Source: Pseudomonadota bacterium
GTDB lineage: Bacteria > Pseudomonadota > Alphaproteobacteria > Sphingomonadales > Sphingomonadaceae
Assembly (NCBI GenBank): GCA_023387085.1
Contig: JAEWIL010000008.1
Span: 1-25,253, forward strand
DNA length: 25,253 nucleotides
Reading direction: 5' to 3'
In this document: one piece after another, positions 15,319 to 22,758 of the stretch
Numbering within the stretch: position 1 is the stretch's first letter
How the letters are laid out: each line of letters begins with the position of its first letter
Program-made: the position numbers and the translations under genes
The notes under the pieces: generated by a model
What the model was told of the DNA's origin: nothing
Database searches by the model: none
The model's input: the letters and a program-made list of their open reading frames with translations, nothing else

Positions 15319-15334
15319 TTTACGTGAACGTAAA
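15319..15334 (+). promoter_or_regulatory. 16-bp dyad operator before the enoyl-CoA hydratase gene
   Basis: TTTACGTGAACGTAAA, a perfect dyad outside its two central bases, ends 28 bp before the ATG. A second copy of the type precedes the reductase at 4372. A weak sigma-70 promoter (TTGCGC at 15291-15296) may precede it. Confidence 0.6.
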
Positions 15335-15362
15335 GGTAAAGACCGCGAGAGGATTCTTCCCC

Positions 15363-16166
15363 ATGACCGATGTTCCCAGCTTCGACACGATCAAGTTCGA
15401 CGTCACCGACCATGTCGCGACGATCACGCTCAACCGCCCCGAGCGGCTCAATTCGATGCCTCCCGCGATGGCCGACGATATCCGTGCGGCGCTCGACTAT
15501 CTGCCCGTCCTCGGCGCGCGCGCGCTGCTGATCACCGGTGAAGGCCGCGGCTTCTGCTCGGGAGCCGACCTTGCGGGCGATCGCAGCGGATCGGCGGTGG
15601 GTGGCGGCGCAAACAGCCGCAAGGCGCTGCGCAACCATTATAACCCGATGCTGCTCGCGCTCGCGAACCTCGACATCCCCGTCGTCGTTGCGGTCAACGG
15701 TCCCGCCGCGGGCGTCGGCTGCAGTTTCGGCCTGTCGGGCGACTTCACGATCGCGGGCAAGAGCGCCTATTTCCTGCAGGCCTTCGTCAACATCGGGCTC
15801 GTTCCCGACGGCGGCTCGTCATGGCTGCTTCCGCGCCTGATCGGTCTGCCGCGCGCCACCCAGATGATGATGCTCGGCGAAAAGATCGGCGCCGAGCAGG
15901 CGGCCGACTGGGGGCTCATCTATAAATGTGTCGAGGATGCCGACCTGATGACCGAAGCGAAGGCGCTCGCCGCGCGGCTCGCGAACGGACCGACGGTATC
16001 GCTGGGCACGATGCGCAAGGTGCTGCGCGAAGGCCTGTCGCAGAGCTATGCCGACACGCTCGACGCCGAAGCCAAGGGCCAGTTCATTGCCGGAAACAGC
16101 GCCGACGCGATGGAAGGCATCATGGCCTTTCAGCAGAAGCGCAAGACCGAATTCAAGGGGAAGTAA
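15363..16166 (+). CDS. Enoyl-CoA hydratase/isomerase family protein (PaaG-like)
   Basis: 267 residues from ATG 15363 (GAGAGG upstream); the longer frame starting in the operator was not used. Crotonase fold: RPERLNSM (25-32), FCSGADLAG (64-72; oxyanion hole), AVNGPAAGVGCS (110-121; second oxyanion hole), and LVPDGGSSWLLPRLIG (146-161) with Asp149 where PaaG-type isomerases have their catalytic aspartate. The usual hydratase glutamates are not evident, so isomerase chemistry is more likely. No phenylacetate genes are nearby. The operator shared with the reductase/thioesterase pair suggests a role in acyl-CoA degradation. Confidence 0.85.
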   Translation: MTDVPSFDTIKFDVTDHVATITLNRPERLNSMPPAMADDIRAALDYLPVLGARALLITGEGRGFCSGADLAGDRSGSAVGGGANSRKALRNHYNPMLLALANLDIPVVVAVNGPAAGVGCSFGLSGDFTIAGKSAYFLQAFVNIGLVPDGGSSWLLPRLIGLPRATQMMMLGEKIGAEQAADWGLIYKCVEDADLMTEAKALAARLANGPTVSLGTMRKVLREGLSQSYADTLDAEAKGQFIAGNSADAMEGIMAFQQKRKTEFKGK

Positions 16167-16178
16167 GTCCCTTCCACG

Positions 16179-16262
16179 CCCGTTCGTGTCGAGCGAAGTC
16201 GAGACACCCCGAAGTTTGCGCAAGGCTGAAGGGCATCTCGGCTTCGCTCGATGCGAACGGGG
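16179..16262. repeat. REP-like palindromic element, family C
   Basis: Left arm CCCGTTCGTGTCGAGCGAAG continuing to TCGAGACA; right arm CATCTCGGCTTCGCTCGATG continuing to CGAACGGGG. The arms pair over about 28 bp with a few mismatches. It sits in the convergent gap between the hydratase and the HD-domain gene. Elements of this type are common in sphingomonads. Confidence 0.8.
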
Positions 16263-16280
16263 TTTCCCTTGTCGCCTTCC

Positions 16281-16883
16281 CTACTCCGCCGCTTCCTCGA
16301 CCATCACCTTCTTGTAGATGCTCGTGCGCGGATAGGAGCAGAGCCGCATCACCATCGGCTCGAAGAATTCCAGCGGCTCGCTTACATAATCGGGGTCGAA
16401 GGCCGGCGCGTCATATTTCTCGCAGAATTCGGCGCACGCGGCATAATGCGGATGATCGCGGAACTGGTCGCGCATGTCGCGGTCGAGGCCGAGATAGTGG
16501 AAGAAATAATGGCCCTGGAAGATGCCGTGGTGCTGCACGATCCAGAGATTTTCTTCCGACAGGAACGGTTTCAGGATCGCGGCGGCAACGTCGGGATGGT
16601 TGAAGGCGCCGAGCGTGTCGCCAATGTCGTGGAGCAGCGCCATCACGACATATTCCTCGTCGCGCCCGTCGCGGTGCGCGCGCGTTGCGGTTTGCAGGCA
16701 ATGCTCGAGGCGGTCGACCGGAAAGCCGCCATAGTCGCCGCCAAGCAGCTTCAGATGATCGAGGATGCGCTTGCCATTATTCGGCGCGAATTCCTTTTGC
16801 TCGCGCGCGATGATGTCCCAGTCTTCCTGCGTCCCGTCGATCATCGACCGGAATGTCGCATGCTCGTGCGTCATGTCGTTCAT
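16281..16883 (-). CDS. HD-domain protein, possibly a PhnZ-like diiron oxygenase
   Basis: 200 residues from ATG 16883 (AAGGAGAGG upstream). The metal ligands follow the HD pattern: His61 in LEHCLQTA, His85-Asp86 in ALLHDIGD, His96, His118/His119 in QHHG, and Asp158 in KYDAPAFDPDY. The order YGGFPVDRLEHCLQ then HDIGD at 24 residues matches PhnZ-type HD-domain mixed-valence diiron oxygenases that cleave phosphonates, in which an upstream tyrosine and a LEH motif are hallmarks. A plain HD phosphohydrolase is the alternative. There is no phosphonate transport or catabolic gene nearby. It follows the ClpP-like gene after 31 bp, so the three minus-strand genes may be co-transcribed. Confidence 0.8.
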   Translation of the reverse strand: MNDMTHEHATFRSMIDGTQEDWDIIAREQKEFAPNNGKRILDHLKLLGGDYGGFPVDRLEHCLQTATRAHRDGRDEEYVVMALLHDIGDTLGAFNHPDVAAAILKPFLSEENLWIVQHHGIFQGHYFFHYLGLDRDMRDQFRDHPHYAACAEFCEKYDAPAFDPDYVSEPLEFFEPMVMRLCSYPRTSIYKKVMVEEAAE

Positions 16884-16914
16884 GGCAGCCTCTCCTTGTC
16901 GGGAGACAACTATC

Positions 16915-17631
16915 CTATTCGTTGTTATTTGCAACGTTATAGGTTTTGACCTCCGCCTGCGTCAGGCACCGGCGGGTCGATTTGTCCTCGGCGTTCGCGA
17001 TCGCCTTTTGCTGGTACATCACCTCGGTCAGCAGCTTGCGCGACACCCCCATGCGGATCAGGAAATCATTATCCTCGCTCGCCAGCAGCGCGGCATCCTG
17101 TTCGATATCGCCGATCAGTTCCTTGGTCGCATCGGTCCCCATCGCGACGCTCATGTCGATCGACTGGCGGTCGCCGGTGCGCGTGAACATATGGACGATG
17201 AACAGCCCGCCCGGATCGATCACGCGCGGCTGGCCGCCCATGAAAACGAAATTACAGGCGCTGAAGCAGGCCCAGCCCGACGGGATGCGGGTCGTAAGAC
17301 CGAAGTTGGAGCGGATGATCCGGCCCGCGGCATTGCCCGCGCGCGCGTCGCCGCCGGGCGAGCGCAACCAGATCTCGCTGACGTCGGGATTGGCGGCGAG
17401 CGCCGCCTTCAACCGGTCGGGCAGCGCCGCATCGATCCGCCCCTCTGCGAGCAGCACCTTCGCATTGCCCTTTTTGACCGGGGTCAGTTGCATCGTCGGG
17501 TTCGCCGACCAGTCGGGGTTCGCCGGGCAAGTCGGGTTCGCCGGATCCATCTGGACCTTCGCGGCGCCGGTCAGGCTGGCAAGGGCGGCCGTCGCCAGCA
17601 GAAAGCGCCCCAACTTAGGCCGCAAGAGCAT
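16915..17631 (-). CDS. ClpP-like periplasmic protein (COG3904 type)
   Basis: 238 residues with a hydrophobic N-terminus (about 7-24) that is likely a signal peptide or anchor. The core resembles the ClpP/crotonase fold: LRSPGGDARAG (89-99), GWACFSACNFVFMGG (119-133) with Ser124 where ClpP-type proteases carry the nucleophile, and IVHMF (145-149) with His147 as possible base. These motifs are those of COG3904 predicted periplasmic proteins, whose activity is not established. It overlaps the upstream gene by 17 bp, so the two are coupled. Confidence 0.75.
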   Translation of the reverse strand: MLLRPKLGRFLLATAALASLTGAAKVQMDPANPTCPANPDWSANPTMQLTPVKKGNAKVLLAEGRIDAALPDRLKAALAANPDVSEIWLRSPGGDARAGNAAGRIIRSNFGLTTRIPSGWACFSACNFVFMGGQPRVIDPGGLFIVHMFTRTGDRQSIDMSVAMGTDATKELIGDIEQDAALLASEDNDFLIRMGVSRKLLTEVMYQQKAIANAEDKSTRRCLTQAEVKTYNVANNNE

Positions 17632-18178
17632 AGCGCGCTTCGCCCGGACGCTTGCACATCTTCTTGCTGACGCGCGTCTCCTCGCCCTCGACGATCACAA
17701 TGTCGGTGACGTTCATGCAGCTCGTGCCGTCGGCCAGCTGATTCTTGGACGCCACGGTCGACGACCCACTGACATTCTCGCGCGTTTCGCTGGTCCAGTT
17801 CGCGGTCGCGCCGACCTCTTCGCCGCGCGTGATCTCCTCGGTTGCCTTGGCGGCCTGTACCTGCTCGGCCGGATCGAGGCGGCAGGCGATCGCGTCGGTC
17901 AAAGTCCCGCTGACTTCGGAGATTGGCACATAGCTGTAAACGCCCGCCTTGCTCGCCGCGTCGCCGACCGCGTCGCGGATCACGCCGCCCAATATACCGC
18001 GCCCGACGCTGCTGCCTTTCTTGCCCTTCGGACAACCGCCGTTGCCCTCGTCGCTCGGGCTCGGCGCCGGGGTCGGCGTGGTTACCTTGCGGAGCAGGCC
18101 ACCGAACTGGGCTTCGGCTGGCGTCACCGCCAGTATGCAGGCCGCGAGGACTGCCGGGGTTCCCCATAGAATACGCAT
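17615..18178 (-). CDS. Secreted protein with 17-kDa-antigen-like C-terminus
   Basis: 187 residues from ATG 18178 (GAGGA 9 bp before). Signal peptide about 1-24 (cleavage after AEA). A Pro/Ser-rich linker, a GRGILGGVIRDAVGDAASKAG glycine-rich helix (interrupted here for length), then about 100 residues with WTSETRENVSGSSTV and paired cysteines (TSCMNV; KKMCKRP), resembling the C-terminal domain of rickettsial 17-kDa surface antigens and relatives. Function unknown; probably an envelope protein. It starts a possible three-gene operon with the ClpP-like and HD genes. Confidence 0.7.
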   Translation of the reverse strand: MRILWGTPAVLAACILAVTPAEAQFGGLLRKVTTPTPAPSPSDEGNGGCPKGKKGSSVGRGILGGVIRDAVGDAASKAGVYSYVPISEVSGTLTDAIACRLDPAEQVQAAKATEEITRGEEVGATANWTSETRENVSGSSTVASKNQLADGTSCMNVTDIVIVEGEETRVSKKMCKRPGEARYALAA

Positions 18179-18267
18179 ATCGATCAATCCTCATCGCGCC
18201 CGTTTACGGGCTACAATGCGACCCATTAGACACAGGCTCATGCCACCCGCTGTGATTTTCATCAACT

Positions 18268-18292
18268 CCTGTCCAAATCTCATCCAGACAGG
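18268..18292. promoter_or_regulatory. Dyad in the divergent promoter region before the Rrf2 gene
   Basis: CCTGTC (18268-18273) and GACAGG (18287-18292) are inverted around 13 bp, with further partial symmetry (CAAC) outside. It lies 36 bp before the Rrf2 start and faces the divergent secreted-protein gene. A site for the Rrf2 protein itself is plausible, but IscR-type sites differ. The -10/-35 boxes here are unclear. Confidence 0.35.
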
Positions 18293-18327
18293 TTGAATTA
18301 AGGCTGAATATGTAAGAGTACCGCATT

Positions 18328-18774
18328 ATGTTATCGCAGAAGACCCGCTATACGATCCGCGCCTTCCAGCATCTTGCCGACCATTGGGGAAAGGGGCAGG
18401 TGCAGCTTGCCGACATCGCCGAGGCACAGAACATCCCGCCGAAGTTCCTGACCGTCATCCTGTCCGAAATGGCGCGCGAGGGGCTGCTCATCTCGCAGCG
18501 GGGACGCGATGGCGGATATCAGCTTGCGCTGCCGCCGATCGATATCAGCTATGGCGACCTGGTGCGGCTGACGCGCGGATCGCTCGCGCTCGTTCCCTGC
18601 GCCGCGCGCAACGCGCACGAACAGTGCAAGAATTGCCTGCCCGAGGCCGAGTGCCGGATGCGCAGCCTGATGCTGAAGGTCCGCGACGACACCGCGGCGA
18701 TCCTCGACCGCATCAGCCTGGCCGATCCGATCAAGATGGAACCGCTGTTCGAGAAGGAGGAAGCCGCCGAATAG
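18328..18774 (+). CDS. Rrf2-family transcriptional regulator with four-cysteine cluster site
   Basis: 148 residues. An N-terminal winged helix (LADIAEAQNIPPKFLTVILSEM; RGRDGGYQLA) is followed by the dimerisation helix and a cysteine-rich loop with Cys91, Cys100, Cys103 and Cys109. IscR uses three cysteines and a histidine; the spacing here differs, so I would not call it IscR, NsrR or RirA. It probably binds an Fe-S cluster and senses iron, redox or NO. It sits 84 bp before a CPA2 antiporter on the same strand, with an unusual GTTCTC cluster between them. Confidence 0.9.
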   Translation: MLSQKTRYTIRAFQHLADHWGKGQVQLADIAEAQNIPPKFLTVILSEMAREGLLISQRGRDGGYQLALPPIDISYGDLVRLTRGSLALVPCAARNAHEQCKNCLPEAECRMRSLMLKVRDDTAAILDRISLADPIKMEPLFEKEEAAE

Positions 18775-18780
18775 GCGCGG

Positions 18781-18814
18781 GTTCTCGCTTGTTTCTCAAA
18801 AAGAGAACGTTCTC
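18781..18814. promoter_or_regulatory. Cluster of GTTCTC half-sites between Rrf2 and the antiporter
   Basis: GTTCTC (18781-18786), TTTCTC (18792-18797), GAGAAC (18803-18808) and GTTCTC (18809-18814); the last two form a perfect 12-bp palindrome. It resembles an operator array in the antiporter's leader. GTTC-N7-TTTC also falls within it, one base from the alphaproteobacterial LexA box, but palindromic symmetry argues for another regulator. Confidence 0.45.
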
Positions 18815-18858
18815 AAAAATCGCTTGCTGCCTCCCCCTGCGCGCGATAGCCAAGCGAC

Positions 18859-20058
18859 ATGGGGTTCCTGATCGATCTGCTCTGCTTCCTCATCCTGCCG
18901 CTGCTCGGTTGGCGACTGGTGCGCGGCGCAGTCCCGATGGCGGTGCTGCCGATCCTGACGGGCCTTGCGGTGGCGATTGCCGCCGACCGGCTCGGTTTCG
19001 ACAAATCCCTGCTCGGCCCCTCGCCGCTCGGCGAGACGATCGGCTGGTGCGGGGTGCTGGCGTTGGCCTTCAGCGCCGGACTGGAAACCCGCACCGCGGC
19101 CGCCAAGCTGCCGCCGCTCGGCGGCCGGGCGGTGGCATCGGCGCTCGTCGCGCTTGCCTTTCCGTTCGCGGCCGGCTTCATCGCGGCGCTGTCGGGGCTA
19201 ATGGATATCGTCGCGTCGCGGCCCGCGAGCGTGTCTCCGCTGCTGTCGGCGGGTGCGATCGGGCTGTGCCTCGCGGTCAGCGCGCTGCCGGTTCTCGTCG
19301 GGATCGTGCGCGAGCTGCCGGCCGCCGACCGCCCGCTCGGCAACCTCGCGCTCCGCATCGCCGCGTTCGACGACGCGATCCTGTGGGCCGGCCTCGCGCT
19401 GCTCCTGTTCCTGCATCGCGGCGGCAACGCGGCCGCGCCTGGCGGATGGGCTGGCCTCGCAGCGCTCGCCATACTGGCGTTGATGCTGCTTCTCCGTAAC
19501 CGGCTCGATGCGTTTCTGCCGGATAGGGCAGCCACTGTGGGAATCGGCGTCGCGTATCTGGCGGCGGGCGCCTGGGCGACATGGACGCTCGGGCTGCACG
19601 AGCTGCTCGGGGCCTATTTCGCGGGGGCGATGGCACCGCAGCGGCTCGCCGAGCGCCTGCGGCCCGACCGGCTCGGCAAGGTCGCACTGTTCGGCCTGTC
19701 GCCGCTCTTCTTCGCGCACCGCGGGCTCAGCATCGACGGCGCCGTCGTCACGCCTGCCGCGCTCGGGGTATCGGTCGCGCTGCTGCTGCTCGCCGGAACG
19801 GCCAAGCTTGCCGCCGTGCACCTGCTGCCTCCCTCAGACGATCTGCCGCCGGGCGAACGCACACGGCTCGGCCTTTTACTCCAGTGCAAGGGATTGATGG
19901 AGATCGTCGCCGCGACCATCCTCGTTCAGGCGGGTCTGATCACGCCGACCGTCTTTGCGGTTCTCGTGACCCTCGCGCTCGTTTCGACGACACTCACCAT
20001 TCCGCTGTTCCGCGCCGCATCGCGCGCCGCGGGCTTTTTCCGCGCCGGAACCGCATAG
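18859..20058 (+). CDS. CPA2-family cation:proton antiporter (KefB-like)
   Basis: 399 residues with about 11-12 hydrophobic helices. The CPA2 antiporter signature is the paired aspartates in AAFDDAILWAG (Asp171-Asp172), expected in the ion-binding helix; LGLHELLGAYFAG and the QCKGLMEIV motif (lysine in the central helix) match the second inverted half. It has no cytoplasmic KTN/TrkA domain, so it is the short form. It exchanges Na+ or K+ for protons across the inner membrane; the ion cannot be decided. The ATG is the first of the frame; no strong RBS is visible. A hairpin terminator follows at 20073-20096. Confidence 0.85.
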   Translation: MGFLIDLLCFLILPLLGWRLVRGAVPMAVLPILTGLAVAIAADRLGFDKSLLGPSPLGETIGWCGVLALAFSAGLETRTAAAKLPPLGGRAVASALVALAFPFAAGFIAALSGLMDIVASRPASVSPLLSAGAIGLCLAVSALPVLVGIVRELPAADRPLGNLALRIAAFDDAILWAGLALLLFLHRGGNAAAPGGWAGLAALAILALMLLLRNRLDAFLPDRAATVGIGVAYLAAGAWATWTLGLHELLGAYFAGAMAPQRLAERLRPDRLGKVALFGLSPLFFAHRGLSIDGAVVTPAALGVSVALLLLAGTAKLAAVHLLPPSDDLPPGERTRLGLLLQCKGLMEIVAATILVQAGLITPTVFAVLVTLALVSTTLTIPLFRAASRAAGFFRAGTA

Positions 20059-20072
20059 AGGCTGGCAAAGAA

Positions 20073-20096
20073 AAAGGCCCGCTTTCGCGGGCCTTT
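20073..20096. terminator. Bidirectional-type terminator hairpin
   Basis: AAAGGCCCGC (20073-20082), loop TTTC, GCGGGCCTTT (20087-20096), a perfect 10-bp stem flanked by A-rich and T-rich ends. It lies between the antiporter (plus) and tRNA-Ala (minus), so it can end both transcripts. Confidence 0.85.
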
Positions 20097-20103
20097 CGGG
20101 AAA

Positions 20104-20179
20104 TGGTGGAGCCTAGCGGGATCGAACCGCTGACCTCCTGCATGCCATGCAGGCGCTCTCCCAGCTGAGCTAAGGCCCC
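20104..20179 (-). tRNA. tRNA-Ala (anticodon GGC)
   Basis: 76 nt on the minus strand with an encoded CCA. Acceptor GGGGCCT/AGGCTCC with one G-T pair, D arm GCTC/GAGC, anticodon stem CCTGC/GCAGG around ATGGCAT (anticodon GGC), T arm AGCGG/CCGCT and loop TTCGATC. It reads GCC and GCU. Confidence 0.95.
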
Positions 20180-20311
20180 GTGCCATTTCAAGATCGCCGT
20201 CGCCAAGGATCTTGGCTGCTGCGACCGGGACGCCGCCTTTACCAGCGCGCATCCGTTATGCAAGGGGCCAAATGCATCGCGAGATGCTTTTTTGGCCCCC
20301 GGCGAAAATAA

Positions 20312-20632
20312 TCAGCTTTCGTCGTCGCCGTCGTCGCCCGTGTCGACACCCAGATCGTCGTCGCCGCCGAGATCGACGTCGTTGTCCGGCGAATCGCTGT
20401 CCTCGTCGACATCGACGTCCAGATCCAGATCCTCGTCAGCGCCGTCTTCCTTCGCCTTGCCGGGCTTTTCGGCGGCTTCGAACGGCATCGGCTGCTTCGA
20501 TTTCAGCACCGATTCCGGCAACCAGGCATAGCCGCAATTGATGCAGGTGATCGGATCATCCTTGGTCAGATCGTAGAATCGCGTCGCGCATTTCGGGCAG
20601 CTACGCTTCGCGCCCCATTCAGCTTTAATCAT
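20312..20632 (-). CDS. TIGR02300-type zinc-ribbon protein with acidic tail
   Basis: 106 residues. A zinc ribbon is formed by Cys12-x-x-Cys15 and Cys30-x-x-Cys33, with the family's RFYDLTKDDPITC motif (18-30). Residues from about 60 form a strongly acidic tail (mostly Asp), likely disordered. Such proteins are found in alphaproteobacteria; their function is unknown. It faces the aroA promoter across 125 bp, a conserved neighbourhood. Confidence 0.9.
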   Translation of the reverse strand: MIKAEWGAKRSCPKCATRFYDLTKDDPITCINCGYAWLPESVLKSKQPMPFEAAEKPGKAKEDGADEDLDLDVDVDEDSDSPDNDVDLGGDDDLGVDTGDDGDDES

Positions 20633-20716
20633 ATAAGCCTCGTAACCCTTTGGAAACAGGATAGAAATATCGGAAAGGCGACGCCAGCTGAATAGCTATC
20701 CGTCAAATCGGCGTGC

Positions 20717-20736
20717 GCCTTGCCAGATTGCAAGGC
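20717..20736. promoter_or_regulatory. 7-bp dyad upstream of aroA
   Basis: GCCTTGC (20717-20723) and GCAAGGC (20730-20736) are perfect inverted arms around CAGATT, 21 bp before the aroA ATG in the divergent gap. It could be a leader hairpin or an operator for either gene. Confidence 0.35.
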
Positions 20737-20757
20737 CGCTGTCAAAAGCCGCACGCC

Positions 20758-22086
20758 ATGACCGATCAGACCGCGATATCCCGCAGCTTCGCCGCCTCCA
20801 CCCCGCTCAAAGGTAGGATCGCGATTCCCGGCGACAAGAGCATCTCGCACCGGTCTTTGATGCTCTCCGCGCTCGCCGTGGGCGAAAGCCGCGTCACCGG
20901 CCTGCTCGAAGGGCACGACGTCCTCGCCACGGCCGACGCGATGCGCGCGATGGGGGCCTCGATCGAACGGAGCGAAGACGGCGAATGGATCATCCACGGC
21001 GTGGGGGTCGGCGGGCTGATGCAGCCGCGGGGCGCCCTCGACATGGGCAATAGCGGCACCTCGACGCGCCTGCTGATGGGCCTTGTCGCCAGCCACCCGA
21101 TCACCGCGACCTTCGTCGGCGACGCCAGCCTGTCGGACCGCCCGATGGGCCGCGTCATCGATCCGTTGAGCCAGATGGGCGCGGACATCACAGCATCGCC
21201 CGGTGGCCGCCTGCCGCTGATGGTGCGCGGCCTCGCCCCCGCCATCTCCCTTTCCTACCGTCTGCCGATGGCCTCCGCGCAGGTGAAGAGCGCAGTGTTG
21301 CTCGCGGGGCTCAACACGCCCGGCATCACCGAGGTCATCGAACCCGTCCCGACCCGCGACCATAGCGAACGCATGCTCAAGGGCTTCGGCGCCGATCTGA
21401 GCGTCGAAACCGATGACAAGGGCACGCGCCATATCCGCCTTCGCGGTGAGGCCGATCTGAAACCACAAACGATCATTGTGCCCGGCGATCCGTCGTCGGC
21501 GGCTTTCTTCATCGTCGCGGCGCTGATCGTCCCCGGCTCGGACATCGTGGTCTCCAACGTCGGCCTCAATCCGACCCGCGCCGGGCTGGTCGAAGTATTA
21601 CAGGCGATGGGGGGCAATATCGAGCTGCAACATCCGCGCGAGGTGGGAGGCGAGCCTGTCGCCGACCTTCGCGTTCGGCACAGCGATCTGGAAGGCATCG
21701 AGGTCGATCCCGCCGTCGCGCCGAGCATGATCGACGAGTTTCCCGTGCTGTTCGTTGCCGCAGCCTTGGCCCGGGGCCGCACCGTCACCACCGGACTTGA
21801 CGAGCTTCGCGTCAAGGAAAGCGACCGGCTTGCCGTCATGGCGACCGGGCTCAAGGCCATCGGCGCGCGCGTCGAGGAACGCGAGCATGGTCTCGTCATC
21901 GATGGCACCGGCGGCGATCCGCTGGCCGGCGGCGCGACGATTGCCGGCCATCTCGACCACCGCATCTGCATGAGTTTTGCTATCGCCGGCCTCGCCAGCA
22001 AGATGCCCGTAACCATCGACGACATGGCCCCGGTCGCGACGAGTTTTCCCAATTTCGAGGTGCTGCTGGAAGGTTTGCAGGCGTGA
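20758..22086 (+). CDS. aroA: 3-phosphoshikimate 1-carboxyvinyltransferase (EPSP synthase, class II type)
   Basis: 442 residues from ATG 20758 (upstream codons in frame have no RBS). It makes EPSP from shikimate-3-phosphate and PEP in aromatic amino-acid synthesis. All four class II motifs are visible: GDKS (25-28), SAQVK (173-177), RDHSE (200-204) and NPTR (271-274), and ESDRL in the C-terminal half. In the PEP-site loop NSGTSTR, residue 100 is Gly, where the CP4 enzyme (same numbering) has Ala, so the CP4 determinant of glyphosate insensitivity is absent. The stop overlaps cmk by 4 bp (GTGA). Confidence 0.97.
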   Translation: MTDQTAISRSFAASTPLKGRIAIPGDKSISHRSLMLSALAVGESRVTGLLEGHDVLATADAMRAMGASIERSEDGEWIIHGVGVGGLMQPRGALDMGNSGTSTRLLMGLVASHPITATFVGDASLSDRPMGRVIDPLSQMGADITASPGGRLPLMVRGLAPAISLSYRLPMASAQVKSAVLLAGLNTPGITEVIEPVPTRDHSERMLKGFGADLSVETDDKGTRHIRLRGEADLKPQTIIVPGDPSSAAFFIVAALIVPGSDIVVSNVGLNPTRAGLVEVLQAMGGNIELQHPREVGGEPVADLRVRHSDLEGIEVDPAVAPSMIDEFPVLFVAAALARGRTVTTGLDELRVKESDRLAVMATGLKAIGARVEEREHGLVIDGTGGDPLAGGATIAGHLDHRICMSFAIAGLASKMPVTIDDMAPVATSFPNFEVLLEGLQA

Positions 22087-22706
22087 TCATCGCCGTCGAT
22101 GGACCGACCGCGTCGGGCAAGGGCACGATCGCGCGGGCGCTTGCCGGCCATTTCGGGCTGCCCGTGCTCGATACCGGCCTGCTCTACCGCGCGGTCGGTT
22201 ATCAGACGCAGCTCAATCACGGCGACCCCGACAGAGCGGCCGACGCGCTCGCCGCGTGCGATTTTCCCGATAGCCTGCTGGACGATCCCGCCCTGCGCTA
22301 CGAAAGCACGGGCAGCCTCGCAAGCCGGGCGTCGATCCATCCGGAGGTGCGCAAGGCGCTGTTCCAGCGGCAGGTCGATTTTGCGAACCAGCCGGGCGGC
22401 GCCGTCCTCGACGGACGCGACATCGGCACGGTCATCGCGCCGCACGCCGACGCGAAACTGTTCGTCACGGCAAGCGCCGAGGAACGCGCGCGCCGCCGCC
22501 ATGCCGAAATGCTCGGCCGCGGGGTCGCGATCACCTATGATACCGTGCTCGCCGACATTCACGCCCGCGATGCGCGCGATACGGGTCGCGCCGATGCGCC
22601 CCTTGTGCAGGCAGCCGACGCGCTGCGTCTCGACAATAGCGATATGAGTATCGACGCTGCGATTGCCGCCGCGATCGCGTTCGTCGAACAGCGCATCGGA
22701 CGCTAG
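22083..22706 (+). CDS. cmk: Cytidylate kinase
   Basis: 207 residues, GTG start overlapping the aroA stop. It phosphorylates CMP and dCMP with ATP. P-loop GPTASGKGT (7-15), LDTGLLYRAV (substrate region), LDGRDIGTV (108-116) and the RRRHAEMLGRG lid region are typical. The aroA-cmk-rpsA order is widely conserved. Confidence 0.96.
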   Translation: MIIAVDGPTASGKGTIARALAGHFGLPVLDTGLLYRAVGYQTQLNHGDPDRAADALAACDFPDSLLDDPALRYESTGSLASRASIHPEVRKALFQRQVDFANQPGGAVLDGRDIGTVIAPHADAKLFVTASAEERARRRHAEMLGRGVAITYDTVLADIHARDARDTGRADAPLVQAADALRLDNSDMSIDAAIAAAIAFVEQRIGR

Positions 22707-22723
22707 CCGCGCGCGCTTTCGCC

Positions 22724-22752
22724 TTGCCTTGAAGCGCCTTTCGCCATATACG
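22724..22752 (+). promoter_or_regulatory. Promoter in the cmk-rpsA gap
   Basis: TTGCCT (22724-22729), exactly 17 bp, TATACG (22747-22752). Predicted start about 22759, leaving a leader of about 224 nt before rpsA. It gives rpsA its own transcript besides read-through from aroA-cmk. Confidence 0.6.
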
Positions 22753-22758
22753 CGCCGC

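Noticed and set aside
15324..15362. Upstream GTG start extending the enoyl-CoA hydratase by 13 codons
   Set aside because: It begins inside the dyad operator and lacks an RBS; ATG 15363 has GAGAGG upstream.
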